From assembly GCF_001650195.1 (NCBI RefSeq), contig NZ_LXYR01000010.1:1-64000 (forward strand): 64,000 nt of DNA, read 5' to 3'. Both the position numbers and the translations under genes were made by a program. Each line of letters opens with the position of its first letter. The stretch's first letter is position 1. The notes below the pieces were generated by a model, which saw only the letters and a list, made by a program, of their open reading frames with translations, was not told the origin of the DNA and made no database searches. Origin of the DNA: Phormidesmis priestleyi BC1401. Lineage in GTDB: Bacteria; Cyanobacteriota; Cyanobacteriia; Leptolyngbyales; Leptolyngbyaceae. Positions 39,712 to 49,187 of the stretch are shown piece after piece.

Positions 39712-39929
39712 AACTGTAGTTTATAGCAGCGCCACAGCAGAGGACAAAAGTTGTAGAATTCGCTAGACCTGTTGGGATTAAGCTTATGCAAAGAAGTTAG
39801 CAAGCGCATCTAAGGCTTAAAATTGGCGACTAATTTTGACGAGGCATCGTCACACAGATTTTTCTCAAACCATCGGATACTTCAATCAGATTTGATGTAG
39901 AGTCAGCAATACAGTCAGTGGTCTAGCTT

Positions 39930-40142
39930 ATGAATTTGATTCTCGTTGCCGCCGCGATCGTCATTTCCGTCCTGGTTTTTACCTGGCTGGTCAAAGTTGT
40001 GAAGGCAACGGTCAGCACCGCGCTAGTAATCGCCGCGATCGTGCTGGTGATGCAATTTGTCTTCGGCATCGGAGCCGACAAACTGATTCAGCAAGTCTGG
40101 GAATTTGGGCAATATTTGTGGCAGATGGTAATCAAGCGATAG
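39930..40142 (+). CDS. Small membrane protein, hypothetical
   Basis: 70 residues, almost entirely two hydrophobic helices: LVAAAIVISVLVFTWLV and ALVIAAIVLVMQFVFGIG, with a short amphipathic C-terminus (QVWEFGQYLWQMVIKR). The ATG start gives a typical membrane insertion sequence. I do not recognise a named family; similar short proteins occur in cyanobacteria. Its stop is 2 bp from the convergent thioesterase stop. Confidence 0.65.
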   Translation: MNLILVAAAIVISVLVFTWLVKVVKATVSTALVIAAIVLVMQFVFGIGADKLIQQVWEFGQYLWQMVIKR

Positions 40143-40144
40143 CA

Positions 40145-40642
40145 TTACTTTTTCATCAGGGCATCCTTCACCGATGACGGCAATTGACGCAGGATCTTGC
40201 CTTTTGCGAGATCAACCGCAACGAGTGTCACCCGTGCGGTCGCATAGAGCACGTCGCCATCTAAAGATTGAATCTGAGAATCGCAGTTAATCCGAACGCC
40301 TTCCATGTCTGCAATGCGGGTTCTGACGATCGCGTCCATCCCCATTTGAATCGCTTGATGATAGCGGATTGACAATTCCATCACAGGCAGATTGCAGCCC
40401 AGGGCGACCAGTTCAGCAAAGTCAACGCCCATCGATCGCAAACACTCTACCCGCGCCTCTTCTAGCCAGGTCAAATAGGTGCCGTGCCATACGACACCCG
40501 AATAATCTGTGTGATGCGGAAACGCTCTCACTGGGTAATCAAACCAGTCGATCGGAGCCACTTTCAGTTCTGGTTGAAGAATATTGGTCGTTGATAATTG
40601 CGGTTGTTCTGACACGTCACCCACTCTCCTAAAATCACCCAT
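40145..40642 (-). CDS. Acyl-CoA thioesterase (hot-dog fold, 4HBT type)
   Basis: 165 residues. The catalytic loop HHTDYSGVVWHGTYLTWLEE carries the Asp of the YbgC/4-hydroxybenzoyl-CoA thioesterase motif. It is followed by MELSIRYHQAIQMGMDAIVR and the strand-rich C-terminal half. The first ~30 residues are not family-like, so an internal start is possible. In cyanobacteria a related enzyme hydrolyses DHNA-CoA in phylloquinone synthesis; whether this is that enzyme cannot be decided here. Confidence 0.82.
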   Translation of the reverse strand: MGDFRRVGDVSEQPQLSTTNILQPELKVAPIDWFDYPVRAFPHHTDYSGVVWHGTYLTWLEEARVECLRSMGVDFAELVALGCNLPVMELSIRYHQAIQMGMDAIVRTRIADMEGVRINCDSQIQSLDGDVLYATARVTLVAVDLAKGKILRQLPSSVKDALMKK

Positions 40643-40761
40643 AGTATCTTAAGCTTGCCAATGTCTAGCCGCCAATTGTGAACCATTGCAACGTTTTGCA
40701 AAATGGGTCAAGGGCGCGATCTTAAATACGATCAGAGACAAATCACTGGTAAGGCAAACTT

Positions 40762-41607
40762 ATGATAGAGAAAATTTTGCTGGCTGACTCAGGAACCGGA
40801 CAATCTGAAGCGATGCTCAAAGCGCTGATGGAGATTCCTGTCATTCAACGGGCGTTTGTGACTGTGCTGCACGTCGTTCCGGCTCAAGTCTCTGCGAATG
40901 CAATGACAGAGAAATGGGAGGAAGGTGGCAAGGTGTTGGCAAAGGCGATTCAGTCGCTCAACTTAGATTCTGATCATGTCGCTGCGGTCTTGCGCCAAGG
41001 CGAACCGAAAGATGTGGTGTGCAAAGTTGCCGAAGAACTCAACACCGACCTGATTATTATGGGGTCTCGTGGCTTAAAGCGACTGGTTTCAATTTTAGAA
41101 AACTCAGTTAGTCAATATGTGTTTCAGCTATCGTCGAGTCCAATGTTGCTGGTTAAAGACGATATTTATGTCCGCAAGATTAACAAAGTGATGGTGGCGA
41201 TCGACCGTTCTGCGGCTTCTAAGCAGTCTTTAACGCTGGCGTTGTCTCTGGTTAGAGACATCAAAGGTGGGCAGTTACTTCTAGTGCATGTCGATTCTGA
41301 TGCTAAAAAAGCTGAGAAGACAGGAGCCGATGCAGAAAAAGAGCCGAGTTTGGCAGCGGCGGTTTCTGAGGCGAAGAAGGCAGGAGTCGCCTATCGCAGC
41401 ATTTTAGGTTCAGGAAAAGCTGGGGAAGCGCTTTGTCGTCTTGCAGAAGACAATAAGGCAGATTTGCTGATGCTTGGCTCTCCAGAGCGTCGCCCCTCGA
41501 TCGCTAAGGGATTGCCTGACCTCGATCGGCTGTTAGGAACGTCTCTTTCGGATTATGTGCGGGTTTACGCCAACTGTCCGGTGCTGCTGACCCGAACGGC
41601 GGCTTAG
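40762..41607 (+). CDS. Tandem universal stress protein
   Basis: 281 residues with two UspA domains. Domain 1 (about 1-135): MIEKILLADSGTGQSEAMLK, with LIIMGSRGLKRLVSILENSV close to the ATP-binding G-2x-G-9x-G(S/T) motif. Domain 2 (about 140-280): NKVMVAIDRSAASKQSLTLA and LLMLGSPERRPSIAKGLPD. Domain 1 lacks the usual DGS in the first loop (ADSGT instead). It is a cytoplasmic stress protein, monocistronic, and followed by nested palindromes. Confidence 0.9.
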   Translation: MIEKILLADSGTGQSEAMLKALMEIPVIQRAFVTVLHVVPAQVSANAMTEKWEEGGKVLAKAIQSLNLDSDHVAAVLRQGEPKDVVCKVAEELNTDLIIMGSRGLKRLVSILENSVSQYVFQLSSSPMLLVKDDIYVRKINKVMVAIDRSAASKQSLTLALSLVRDIKGGQLLLVHVDSDAKKAEKTGADAEKEPSLAAAVSEAKKAGVAYRSILGSGKAGEALCRLAEDNKADLLMLGSPERRPSIAKGLPDLDRLLGTSLSDYVRVYANCPVLLTRTAA

Positions 41608-41639
41608 ATTTCGTCGCGATCGTGCCTTGACCCGATGCT

Positions 41640-41903
41640 GTAGAGACGTTTCGGTGGAACGTCTCGCCGATTTTGTGCCATAACCGATGATGGATTGCAT
41701 TCAAACATTAGACCTGTTGCAAAAGTCCCTGCCCTCACCCTAAATCCCTCTCCCAAATGTGGGAGAGGGACTTTGAAATCTGGCTCCCCTTCTCCCAAGC
41801 TTGGGAGAAGGGGTTGGGGGATGAGGGCATCTTCGGACTTTTGCAAGAAGTTTATCGTGCGTTTACCCGATGGCGTGGAGATGTTCCACCGAAACGTCTC
41901 TAC
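41640..41903. repeat. Triple-nested inverted repeats
   Basis: The outer pair is GTAGAGACGTTTCGGTGGAA (41640 on) and its inverted copy ending at 41903. The middle pair is TTGCAAAAGTCC at 41717-41728 and GGACTTTTGCAA at 41835-41846. The inner part is a REP-like unit with CCCTCTCCC, CTTCTCCCAAGCTTGGGAGA and GATGAGGGC. The right copy of the outer repeat touches the start of the leftward cyclase gene's stop region. Confidence 0.88.
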
Positions 41904-44098
41904 CCGATTTTGCTGACTTTTGACGCGAATATCGATTGATTTTTGCCTAACCCTTTTGCCTGATACATCGCTTCGTCGGCTTGCTGAAGGAGGGTCTCAA
42001 TCTCTTCACTATTGTGAGGAAAAATACTGATTCCAATGCTCGTAGTTACGAAAATCGTTTGCCCTGAAATAGCAAATGGCTGAGAGAGTGTAGCCAAAAT
42101 CTTTTCAGCCACTCGCGTCACATCCTGCACGTTTAGAATCGTAGGTAAAATAATCACAAACTCGTCTCCACCGAGGCGAGCTACCAAGTCACTCGTTCTT
42201 AAACAGCCAGTCAGCCGCTTTGCCACTGCCTGCAAAAGCACATCTCCAATTCCGTGACCATGAGTGTCATTAATTGTCTTAAACCCATCCAGATCTAGAA
42301 ACATCAATGCCACCATTTGAGTGCTGATGCTTGCCCACTCTAAATGTTCGGTGAGGCGATCGTAAAGAAGGCTGCGGTTGGGCAATCCGGTTAGAGCATC
42401 GTGATTTGCCAGGTGATTCAAACGGTCTTGCGAGAGGCGTAACTCTGCATTTGATTGTGATAACTCTGCTGTGGTGCGCCGTAGCGCCTCTTCGATCGTT
42501 TTGCGTTGAGTAATATCTCGAATCACGCCCACCAAAAATAGATTTCCGGCAGCATCTTTGTGCAGCGATCGCTTGGTTGCAATCTGGTGAGTCATGCCAT
42601 TTAAGCTGGTAAATTCTTCTTCGTGCTCGATCTCATTTCCATGCTTGAAAATCAGTTCATCTTGCTGTCTAAAAACATCAGCTTCGTGGTTAGGAAATAC
42701 ATCATAATCAGATTTGCTGACTAACTCCTCGATCGGCTTTCCTAAAAACCTTGAATATGCTTCGTTCAAGACAATCCAACGATGGTTTTTATCTTTGACA
42801 AAAATGGGATCAGGAATGGTGTTAATGATGCGATGCAAAAAATCTTTCGATCGCTGAAGTTCTTCTGCTGAGTGAGCAAGATAGCTAATAATCACAATTG
42901 CTGATACCGATAGCGCCACCAGAGGAGGCACCACGGGCACGACCCAACCCAGCAAAAACGCCAGATAGCAGCCGATCGTCAATCCTGTACCCAGCACTGC
43001 GATCGCGATCATTGAGCGTCTAGGCGATCGTAACCGCCAACTCAAATGGGTTCCCACAAATGCCCAAACCCAGATCCAGATCCATTCTCCAGGCTCAACC
43101 CAAACTTTGAGTAGGGTTCGTCCGTCGAGCGTTGTGCTGATGATTTGGCTAATAAAGTTCGCTTGCAGTTCGACTCCTGCCATTGGCTCTGGGGCTTTTG
43201 TCCAAGAACTGCTGTAAGGAGTCGAAATCAAGTCTTTTAGGCTCGTTGCAGTTGAGCCAATTAAGACGATGCGATCGCGCAACCCCTCGGCTGAGACTTG
43301 CCCATCTAAAACGTCTGCCACCGAAACGGTGCGAAAGTGATGTGCCGCACCTCGGAAATTGACCAGAATCTGATATGCCCGGTCGTCTGCCTGTGTATAA
43401 ACGCCATCATTAGAGCGAAACTGAGGAAATACGGCTCGATCGAGCCGCAGATAACGAGAATTTTCAGTGGCGGCTTGTTCTTCAATGCCGTTTGTTTTGA
43501 GATAAGTTAGCGCCAGTTTTAGAGAGAAACTCTGATAGATGTTGCCGTCTGATTGCTTTTTCCAATAGAGAAACGCTCGCCGAACTTTGAGATCGGGGTC
43601 AAAAATAACATTATTAAAGCCCACTTGTCCGAGTTCAGCTAACCCGGGGGGAGGGGCTACTCCGTCACTCTCGTGATCTTTGAGTTGCTCGATTCCAACC
43701 AAATGGGGAATGTCGCGAAACGTCTTGAGCAATGCTGACTGGCTCGATCCACTCGGCAAATCTCGATATAGGTCGAGTCCGATCGCGCGCGGTTTGGCTG
43801 CCTCAATCGTTTGCAGCAGTTGCGCTAACGTAGCGTCTGAGATGGGCCAGTTAAAGCGTTTTAGATCTGATTCATTCAGTCCCACAATGACGATGCGATC
43901 GTCGATCGGCTCTGGGGGGCGCAGCCGAAAAAACTCATCTAACGCTCCTAGTTCCCACGGTTGCAGCAACCCCGTCAGACGCAGCGCAATCACACAGCCT
44001 GCAACTCCAGAAGCGGTGATCCAAACTCGACCTCCTTTCCAAATAGCTTGAGTGAGCCGTGCCCAACTATGCCTTTGCCGTCTATTGGACTGCACCAT
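41900..44098 (-). CDS. CHASE2-PAS-GGDEF diguanylate cyclase
   Basis: 732 residues. A membrane helix near 20-45 is followed by a periplasmic CHASE2 sensor domain (about 50-330; FRLRPPEPIDDRIVIVGLNE, KPRAIGLDLYRDLP). Three membrane helices lie at about 340-415, a PAS domain at ~420-545 (IINTIPDPIFVKDKNHRWIV), and a GGDEF domain at ~560-725 with RLGGDEFVIILP and DALTGLPNRSLLYDRL. The intact GGDEF suggests synthesis of cyclic di-GMP in response to an envelope signal. No EAL domain is present. Confidence 0.93.
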   Translation of the reverse strand: MVQSNRRQRHSWARLTQAIWKGGRVWITASGVAGCVIALRLTGLLQPWELGALDEFFRLRPPEPIDDRIVIVGLNESDLKRFNWPISDATLAQLLQTIEAAKPRAIGLDLYRDLPSGSSQSALLKTFRDIPHLVGIEQLKDHESDGVAPPPGLAELGQVGFNNVIFDPDLKVRRAFLYWKKQSDGNIYQSFSLKLALTYLKTNGIEEQAATENSRYLRLDRAVFPQFRSNDGVYTQADDRAYQILVNFRGAAHHFRTVSVADVLDGQVSAEGLRDRIVLIGSTATSLKDLISTPYSSSWTKAPEPMAGVELQANFISQIISTTLDGRTLLKVWVEPGEWIWIWVWAFVGTHLSWRLRSPRRSMIAIAVLGTGLTIGCYLAFLLGWVVPVVPPLVALSVSAIVIISYLAHSAEELQRSKDFLHRIINTIPDPIFVKDKNHRWIVLNEAYSRFLGKPIEELVSKSDYDVFPNHEADVFRQQDELIFKHGNEIEHEEEFTSLNGMTHQIATKRSLHKDAAGNLFLVGVIRDITQRKTIEEALRRTTAELSQSNAELRLSQDRLNHLANHDALTGLPNRSLLYDRLTEHLEWASISTQMVALMFLDLDGFKTINDTHGHGIGDVLLQAVAKRLTGCLRTSDLVARLGGDEFVIILPTILNVQDVTRVAEKILATLSQPFAISGQTIFVTTSIGISIFPHNSEEIETLLQQADEAMYQAKGLGKNQSIFASKVSKIG

Positions 44099-44164
44099 TT
44101 GCTGATTTTGATAAAGTCGAAAGAACTAACGCGATGTGCAGCTAATTTGCCCTCCTCACGAAGT

Positions 44165-44289
44165 CTACCGTGTACACACAAGTCTGGACTTTGAACCCGA
44201 ACTTTTAGCTTGAAGTCCCCCAGATTGGGGGATTTAGGGAGCGAGGATCTCAGCCATGACCGATCGAGCAACTTGCGTGTACACGGTAG
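44165..44289 (+). mobile_element. MITE-like element, third copy (125 bp) with 11-bp target duplication
   Basis: The ends are CTACCGTGTACACACAAG and CTTGCGTGTACACGGTAG. It is shorter than the other two because the CCGCGTAGACTGGG arm is missing. Identical 11-bp sequences CCTCACGAAGT flank it (44154-44164 and 44290-44300), the only copy with a clean target-site duplication. It inserted into a REP/MITE unit. Confidence 0.88.
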
Positions 44290-44414
44290 CCTCACGAAGT
44301 GGGGCAAGCCCTCGTAACCCTTCTCCCCAAAGAGAGGTCGGACATTTCCGGTTCCCTCTCCTGCGGGGAGAGGGCTAGGGTGAGGGTAATTGCGTGAACT
44401 ATAACACGAGGTCT
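44290..44414. repeat. REP-like repeat interrupted by the third MITE copy
   Basis: CTCACGAAGTGGGGCAAGCC, a stem TTCTCCCC, CGGTTCCCTCTCCTGCGGG and AGAGGGCTAGGGTGAGGGTA make up the right side of the host repeat. Its left edge is the CCCTCCTCACGAAG at 44150-44163. It ends 13 bp before the gshB stop codon. Confidence 0.75.
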
Positions 44415-44427
44415 CACAGCCCCAAAA

Positions 44428-45399
44428 TTAACGGCTCTGATCAGGCTCCGTAAGCCATTTGATGACTTGATGGGCGAGGCGTGCGTCATTGAGTCGATCG
44501 ACTTCACGAATTCCAGTTGGGCTGGTGACGTTCACTTCAGTTAAGTAGCCTCCGATCACATCAATGCCGACAAACACCAATCCATCTCGCTGTAAGGTGG
44601 GCGCAAGTTGAGCGCAAATCTCGTGTTCGCGCTCAGTGATTCCCACAGATGCAACTCGTCCACCGACTGCCATGTTGCCTCGAAAGTCGGTTCCAGTTGG
44701 AATGCGATTTACGGCTCCGATCGGGCTGCCGTCGAGTAGAATAATTCGCTTATCGCCCTCTTTGGCTTCGGGCAAATAAGTCTGCACCATTACAGGCAGT
44801 TTGCCCTGAAGGGTGCTGATCTCAATCAGCGAGTTGAAGTTACGATCGCTCGGTTCTAAAAAGAGGATGCCTTCCCCAGCTTTTCCGCCCAAGGGTTTGA
44901 GAACTGCCGCTCCTTTTTTCTCTAGAAACTGCCGAATCACTGTTTTGTCTTGGCTGACGATCGTTTCAGGAATTGCCTCAGTGAATTGCAGCGCATACAT
45001 TTTCTCGTTAGCAGCTCGAATGCCGCTCGGAGAATTGAGCACTCGCGTCTTAGCTGGATCGATGTAATCTAAAATGTAAGTCGCGTAGAGATAAGCCGTA
45101 TCGACGGGCGGATCGGTTCGCATAAACACCGCATCCATGTCTTCAAGCGGACGAAAAATCGGCGCGTCGAGAGAGAACCAGGACTCGATCGTCACCCAGC
45201 GACCGTCTACCAGTTTCACCGGGGTGAGATGCGCCTGCTCTAGCATTGCCCAGGCTTTGCCATCAATCACACTCAACCGATTTGCTTGAGTGATCCAAAC
45301 TTCGTGCCCCAACTCTTGCGCGGCTTCCATGATCGCAACGCTAGTGTCGTGAGTCGGGTCAAGTCGATGAATGGGGTCGATGATGAATGCAAATTTCAC
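44428..45399 (-). CDS. gshB: Glutathione synthetase
   Basis: 323 residues. It joins gamma-glutamylcysteine and glycine with ATP. Hallmarks of the ATP-grasp enzyme: MKFAFIIDPIHRLDPTHDTS, AVFMRTDPPVDTAYLYATYI, AVLKPLGGKAGEGILFLEP (glycine-rich loop) and FVGIDVIGGYLTEVNVTSPT. It lies 28 bp after grxC on the same strand, so glutathione synthesis and glutaredoxin are in one transcription unit. Confidence 0.96.
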   Translation of the reverse strand: MKFAFIIDPIHRLDPTHDTSVAIMEAAQELGHEVWITQANRLSVIDGKAWAMLEQAHLTPVKLVDGRWVTIESWFSLDAPIFRPLEDMDAVFMRTDPPVDTAYLYATYILDYIDPAKTRVLNSPSGIRAANEKMYALQFTEAIPETIVSQDKTVIRQFLEKKGAAVLKPLGGKAGEGILFLEPSDRNFNSLIEISTLQGKLPVMVQTYLPEAKEGDKRIILLDGSPIGAVNRIPTGTDFRGNMAVGGRVASVGITEREHEICAQLAPTLQRDGLVFVGIDVIGGYLTEVNVTSPTGIREVDRLNDARLAHQVIKWLTEPDQSR

Positions 45400-45427
45400 A
45401 GTTTATGTCCTTCGGCGTTGTGTCGGG

Positions 45428-45691
45428 TTAGCTGGCTTGCAGCAAGGGATCTAATTTTCCTTGACGATCGAGCGCATGAATATCGTCACAGCCGCCAATG
45501 TATTGATCATTGATGAAAATTTGGGGCACCGATCGGTTGCCGTTTGCCCGTTGAGACATTTTTGCTCGTCCGGGTTCGTCTCCATCGAGATTATATTCAG
45601 TGTAATCAACGCCTTTGCGGTCTAGTAAAGCTTTGGCACGAACACAGAAAGGGCACGTACTCCAGATGTAAATCTCAACGTTAGCAGCCAT
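45428..45691 (-). CDS. grxC: Glutaredoxin 3
   Basis: 87 residues, the normal length. The active site is STCPFCVRAKALL (CPFC), with the glutathione-binding segments NGNRSVPQIFIND and GGCDDIHALDRQG. It reduces protein disulfides and glutathionylated cysteines with glutathione. It is followed 28 bp downstream by gshB and preceded 26 bp upstream by mutY, a compact redox/repair group. Confidence 0.96.
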   Translation of the reverse strand: MAANVEIYIWSTCPFCVRAKALLDRKGVDYTEYNLDGDEPGRAKMSQRANGNRSVPQIFINDQYIGGCDDIHALDRQGKLDPLLQAS

Positions 45692-45717
45692 AGTTTCTCA
45701 GCGTCAGCAATGTTTCT

Positions 45718-46869
45718 TCATTTTAGAGGAGGGTGAGAAGATTGCGCGTCACTCTGACGGAGAGCTTGGATAATTTGCAGGTTTGCCTTGGGAAACGGAA
45801 ACTGGTCAAACTCTGCTAATGTGACCCAGCGAATCTCATCACACTCGATCGCTTGTGGCTCTCCGCTCAAATGCTGGCAGTGATGCACATTCAGCGTCAC
45901 CCGAAAGTGGCTGTAGGTATGATCGACGACGACTAGACGATCGCCCACCGCAATCTCAATGCCCAACTCTTCTCGAATCTCACGGTGAATGCAGGCTGCG
46001 ATCGTTTCCCCCACTTCGACTTTGCCACCCGGAAATTCCCACAAGCCTCCGAGTAAGCCGTCTGATTTGCGGCGATCGATTAAAATCTGTCCCCGATCGT
46101 TCCAGATCACAGCAACACCAATTTGCTTATGGGGTATGGGGGCACGAGTTTCTGACATCGGTATTTGAGATTGAATGTCTAAATTGTAAGCCTGACAGTG
46201 ACCTCGCCACGGACAAACTGAGCAAGCGGAATTGTGAGTCGTGCAAACCGTCGCGCCCAAGTCCATAAACGCCTGATTAAAATCTCGTCCGTTGCGTGGA
46301 TCGACTAACTCTTGAGAAAGCGTCCAAAGTCTCGGCAACGCTTTAACGGGCGGAACGTCCAACGCAATCAGCCGCGCTAGGACTCGCTTGACATTTCCAT
46401 CCAAAATTGCCAACGGCTGATTGAAAGCTGCACTGAGAATGCCTCCAGCCGTGGTGCGTCCAATTCCGGGCAGCGCCAGCACCGCGTCTAGTTCGGTGGG
46501 AAACATCCCGCCATGCTGCTGCACAATTACTTGGGCGGCTCGATGAAAATTTCGGGCACGGGCATAATATCCCAATCCTTCCCACGCTTTGAGAACCTGT
46601 TGTAGATCCGCCGCCGCCAAGTCCTGCACAGTGGGAAATTGTGACATCCAGCGATCGAAGTAAGGCAGCACCGTCTTTACCTGCGTCTGCTGAAGCATAA
46701 TCTCAGAGACCCAAATCGCATAGGGATCACGGGTTTGTCTCCAAGGCAAGTCACGCCCAGATTGGGAATACCAGGCGAGAAGAGAGGTGCGTAACTCTAA
46801 AACAGCGAAAGGCGGCAGACCATCGGGGTGATCTGCCGCTATTCGATTAGATTTCACGTTAGGGATCAC
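45718..46869 (-). CDS. mutY: A/G-specific adenine glycosylase with intact Nudix domain
   Basis: 383 residues. The N-terminal HhH-GPD domain has WVSEIMLQQTQVKTV, LPGIGRTTAGGILSAAF and the catalytic Asp in LAILDGNVKRVLARL. The 4Fe-4S cluster is C-X6-C-X2-C-X5-C, as in CTTHNSACSVCPWRGHC. The C-terminal domain contains a full Nudix box, GGKVEVGETIAACIHREIRE followed by ELGI. It removes adenine opposite 8-oxoguanine. In many MutY proteins the Nudix box is degenerate, so this one may also hydrolyse oxidised nucleotides. Confidence 0.95.
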   Translation of the reverse strand: MIPNVKSNRIAADHPDGLPPFAVLELRTSLLAWYSQSGRDLPWRQTRDPYAIWVSEIMLQQTQVKTVLPYFDRWMSQFPTVQDLAAADLQQVLKAWEGLGYYARARNFHRAAQVIVQQHGGMFPTELDAVLALPGIGRTTAGGILSAAFNQPLAILDGNVKRVLARLIALDVPPVKALPRLWTLSQELVDPRNGRDFNQAFMDLGATVCTTHNSACSVCPWRGHCQAYNLDIQSQIPMSETRAPIPHKQIGVAVIWNDRGQILIDRRKSDGLLGGLWEFPGGKVEVGETIAACIHREIREELGIEIAVGDRLVVVDHTYSHFRVTLNVHHCQHLSGEPQAIECDEIRWVTLAEFDQFPFPKANLQIIQALRQSDAQSSHPPLK

Positions 46870-46907
46870 AAAACGAGGGCACGTCAGTGGTTAAAATCGC
46901 GCCGAAA

Positions 46908-47261
46908 TTACTGATTGTCGGATGCACTAGACTCGGCGACCTGAAAAGCGGTCTCAAACGTCATGCGCTGTTCGGCATTGCGGAGAAAATAGCCGCTCAT
47001 CATTGCAGATGCCAGGAGCCGACCTAGATGCTCACGGCTCGTCGTGATGCTGACATCAAAATTATCAGAAGGCAGACCACCCAATAAGCCAATGATGTTG
47101 CGTTCAACGACTTGAAACACATCAGCAGAAGACGGCTTTGAAAGTTGAGCGATCGTTTCAGGGCTGAGAGACTGGACGTATTGCCACAGCACGCCAGACT
47201 CGCCATTTTTGATGAATTCTGGAACTTGATTGGATGTATCGTTCACGTTTATCAACCTCAC
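46908..47261 (-). CDS. DUF760 family protein
   Basis: 117 residues. SGVLWQYVQSLSPETIAQLS, then VVERNIIGLLGGLPSDNFDV and SREHLGRLLASAMMSGYFLR match the DUF760 family of cyanobacteria and plastids, whose function is not established. It is soluble with no signal peptide. It starts 100 bp downstream of the sigma factor gene's stop on the same strand and may be its own unit. Confidence 0.88.
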   Translation of the reverse strand: MRLINVNDTSNQVPEFIKNGESGVLWQYVQSLSPETIAQLSKPSSADVFQVVERNIIGLLGGLPSDNFDVSITTSREHLGRLLASAMMSGYFLRNAEQRMTFETAFQVAESSASDNQ

Positions 47262-47361
47262 TCATGAGGACGGAATCAACTTTTGTTAGACCCACTCTAA
47301 CAACAGAAATGGGCAATGTAAGTAGGTGGAACCGAACCGATCGAGGGGGGATGCTACGAGT

Positions 47362-48318
47362 TTAGCTTGCCAGATACTCTCCCATGTCGCCCTTGCGCTT
47401 GCGGAGCTTGGTGAGTGCCTCGCGCTCGATTTGACGAACTCGCTCACGGCTGATGTTGAGCTGATCCCCGATTTTTGCCAAGGTCAAGGCTTTTCCATCT
47501 TCTAAACCAAACCGGAGTGCCAAAACTTCTCGCTGCTGAGGGGTGAGATCTGCCATCAGAGTCTCAAGATCGTTGCGGAGCGCAGTTTGCGCAGCAAAAT
47601 CTTCTGGAGAAGGTCCGGTGTCTTCGAGAAGTTCGCCGAGTTCAGTATCTTGATTGTCGCCGACCCGCAGATCTAGAGATAGAGGAGAACGCGCCCGCTC
47701 TAGGTACTCACGCACCTGTCGAGGCGTTAATTCGAGTTCGATCGCCAGTTCCGCAGCCGTGGCAGCCCGTCCTAATTTTTGGGTCAGCGCTCGCTGAGCT
47801 TTTTTAATCTTGTTGAGTTTCTCGGTGATGTGAATGGGGAGGCGGATGGTCCGACCTTTCTCAGCGATCGCGCGGGTGATCGCTTGACGAATCCACCAGT
47901 AGGCGTAGGTTGAGAACCGATAGCCTTTAGTGGGATCAAACTTCTCAACGCCGCGCTGCATCCCGATCGTGCCTTCTTGGATCAAATCCATGAGGTCTAC
48001 GTTGCGCTTGGTATATTTTTTTGCCACCGAGACGACGAGGCGCAGGTTGGCTTCTACCATCCGACGCTTGGCAGTCTCACCATCGACGATCGTCTGCTGC
48101 ATTTCGGCTTCAGATAAGCCCGTTTGCTCTAACCATTCCGATAGGTTGGGTTCACGATCGAGCGTCAGAGCCATCTCTTCTTTGACGCGGTTGAGCAACG
48201 AAAGTCGCTGAACCTGTTTGCCGTAAAGAATCTCCTGCTCGTGGGAGAGAAGGGGAACACGACCAATTTCACGCAGATAAGCACGAACGGAATCAGTGGG
48301 AGTTTGGGCTGTCTTCAT
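47362..48318 (-). CDS. Group 2 RpoD-family sigma factor
   Basis: 318 residues. Region 1.2: [20 protein letters not shown]. Region 2: [40 protein letters not shown] and [20 protein letters not shown]. Region 3: [20 protein letters not shown]. Region 4: [20 protein letters not shown] with [20 protein letters not shown]. It lacks region 1.1, as group 2 factors do. Length and order fit cyanobacterial SigD-like factors, but I cannot separate these subgroups by eye. The 5' side is an 870-bp gene-free stretch. Confidence 0.93.
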   Translation of the reverse strand: MKTAQTPTDSVRAYLREIGRVPLLSHEQEILYGKQVQRLSLLNRVKEEMALTLDREPNLSEWLEQTGLSEAEMQQTIVDGETAKRRMVEANLRLVVSVAKKYTKRNVDLMDLIQEGTIGMQRGVEKFDPTKGYRFSTYAYWWIRQAITRAIAEKGRTIRLPIHITEKLNKIKKAQRALTQKLGRAATAAELAIELELTPRQVREYLERARSPLSLDLRVGDNQDTELGELLEDTGPSPEDFAAQTALRNDLETLMADLTPQQREVLALRFGLEDGKALTLAKIGDQLNISRERVRQIEREALTKLRKRKGDMGEYLAS

Positions 48319-49187
48319 AACGCTGGATTGGATAGAAATGACGGGTTAGAAGTATTCGTAGAGTGACTTGGAAGCGACGATAGCCCTGATGAGAAGCTGA
48401 TGTAGAGCGATCAGGAGAGGGCTAGATAACTTGGTTCAAAACCAGTTGAGAATTGGGCTACTAGCGGCAGCGTAGAAATCTGTCCTTCTAGTTGCCTGAT
48501 GAAGTGCATCTCTGCCACGTTTTCTATGAAGGTGCAAGGCTCTATTAAGATTATGTCTGAACTTGTTAACAAAAGTAAAGATCCTGAGAGACATTAGTTC
48601 AGCTTGGAGGTAAAAGGCTGAAGGAGCGATCGGGCTGTCTTAGAGTCTTTAACGCATCGGTAGCCTACCTAGAAACCGATTCAGCGACTGCATCGCTTGA
48701 GACAAAACTCCCCGACTTCTAATATCCATTGAGACCAGCTACAAATTCTTAATGATTTGCTGGAGTTTCTTAAGTTGCTTCAGTAAGGTTTATTTTATAG
48801 AGATACTCCGATCGGACAGAAAATCGCATCTGTCTAGTGGTAGAAGACTGTAGTCTCAGTGTAACTTTCATCACATAAAGCGAATCGGAAAAGAAAGAGA
48901 AGAAGCTGATGTTGAGCCGATCGACTCCAGTTTTAGGAAGGGCAAGGATCGTGAATTAAACAAGAGCCGGATTTGCCCTCACCCCAACCCTCTCCCTAAG
49001 GAGAGGGGGCAAACGAGTTTCCCTTTCTCCCTAGGGAAAAGGGGTTAGGCGAGGGCTTTGCCCCACTTCGTGAGAAGGGCAGATCCGGCTTGTACAATTC
49101 CCGAAGTTATTTAATCCACGATCCCAAGAGTCAAAGCCCCCAGAATTACGAGATTAGGAAGTCTACCGCACTGCGTTTTAGCTGCTT
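48319..49187. other. Long intergenic region with a REP-like repeat
   Basis: No gene is supported in 869 bp. The part next to the sigma factor gene (48319-48900) may hold its promoter and leader, but no clear box was found. A REP-like repeat spans about 48975-49090: CCCTCACCCCAACCCTCTCC, AAGGAGAGGGG, TCCCTTTCTCCC and GGCTTTGCCCCACTTCGTGA. It is flanked by imperfect inverted copies (AGCCGGATTTGCC and AGATCCGGCTT), again MITE-like. Confidence 0.6.

Noticed and set aside
39502-39726. 74-codon frame across the second minisatellite
   Set aside because: Same reasoning: a 21-bp period keeps it open, and there is no start signal.
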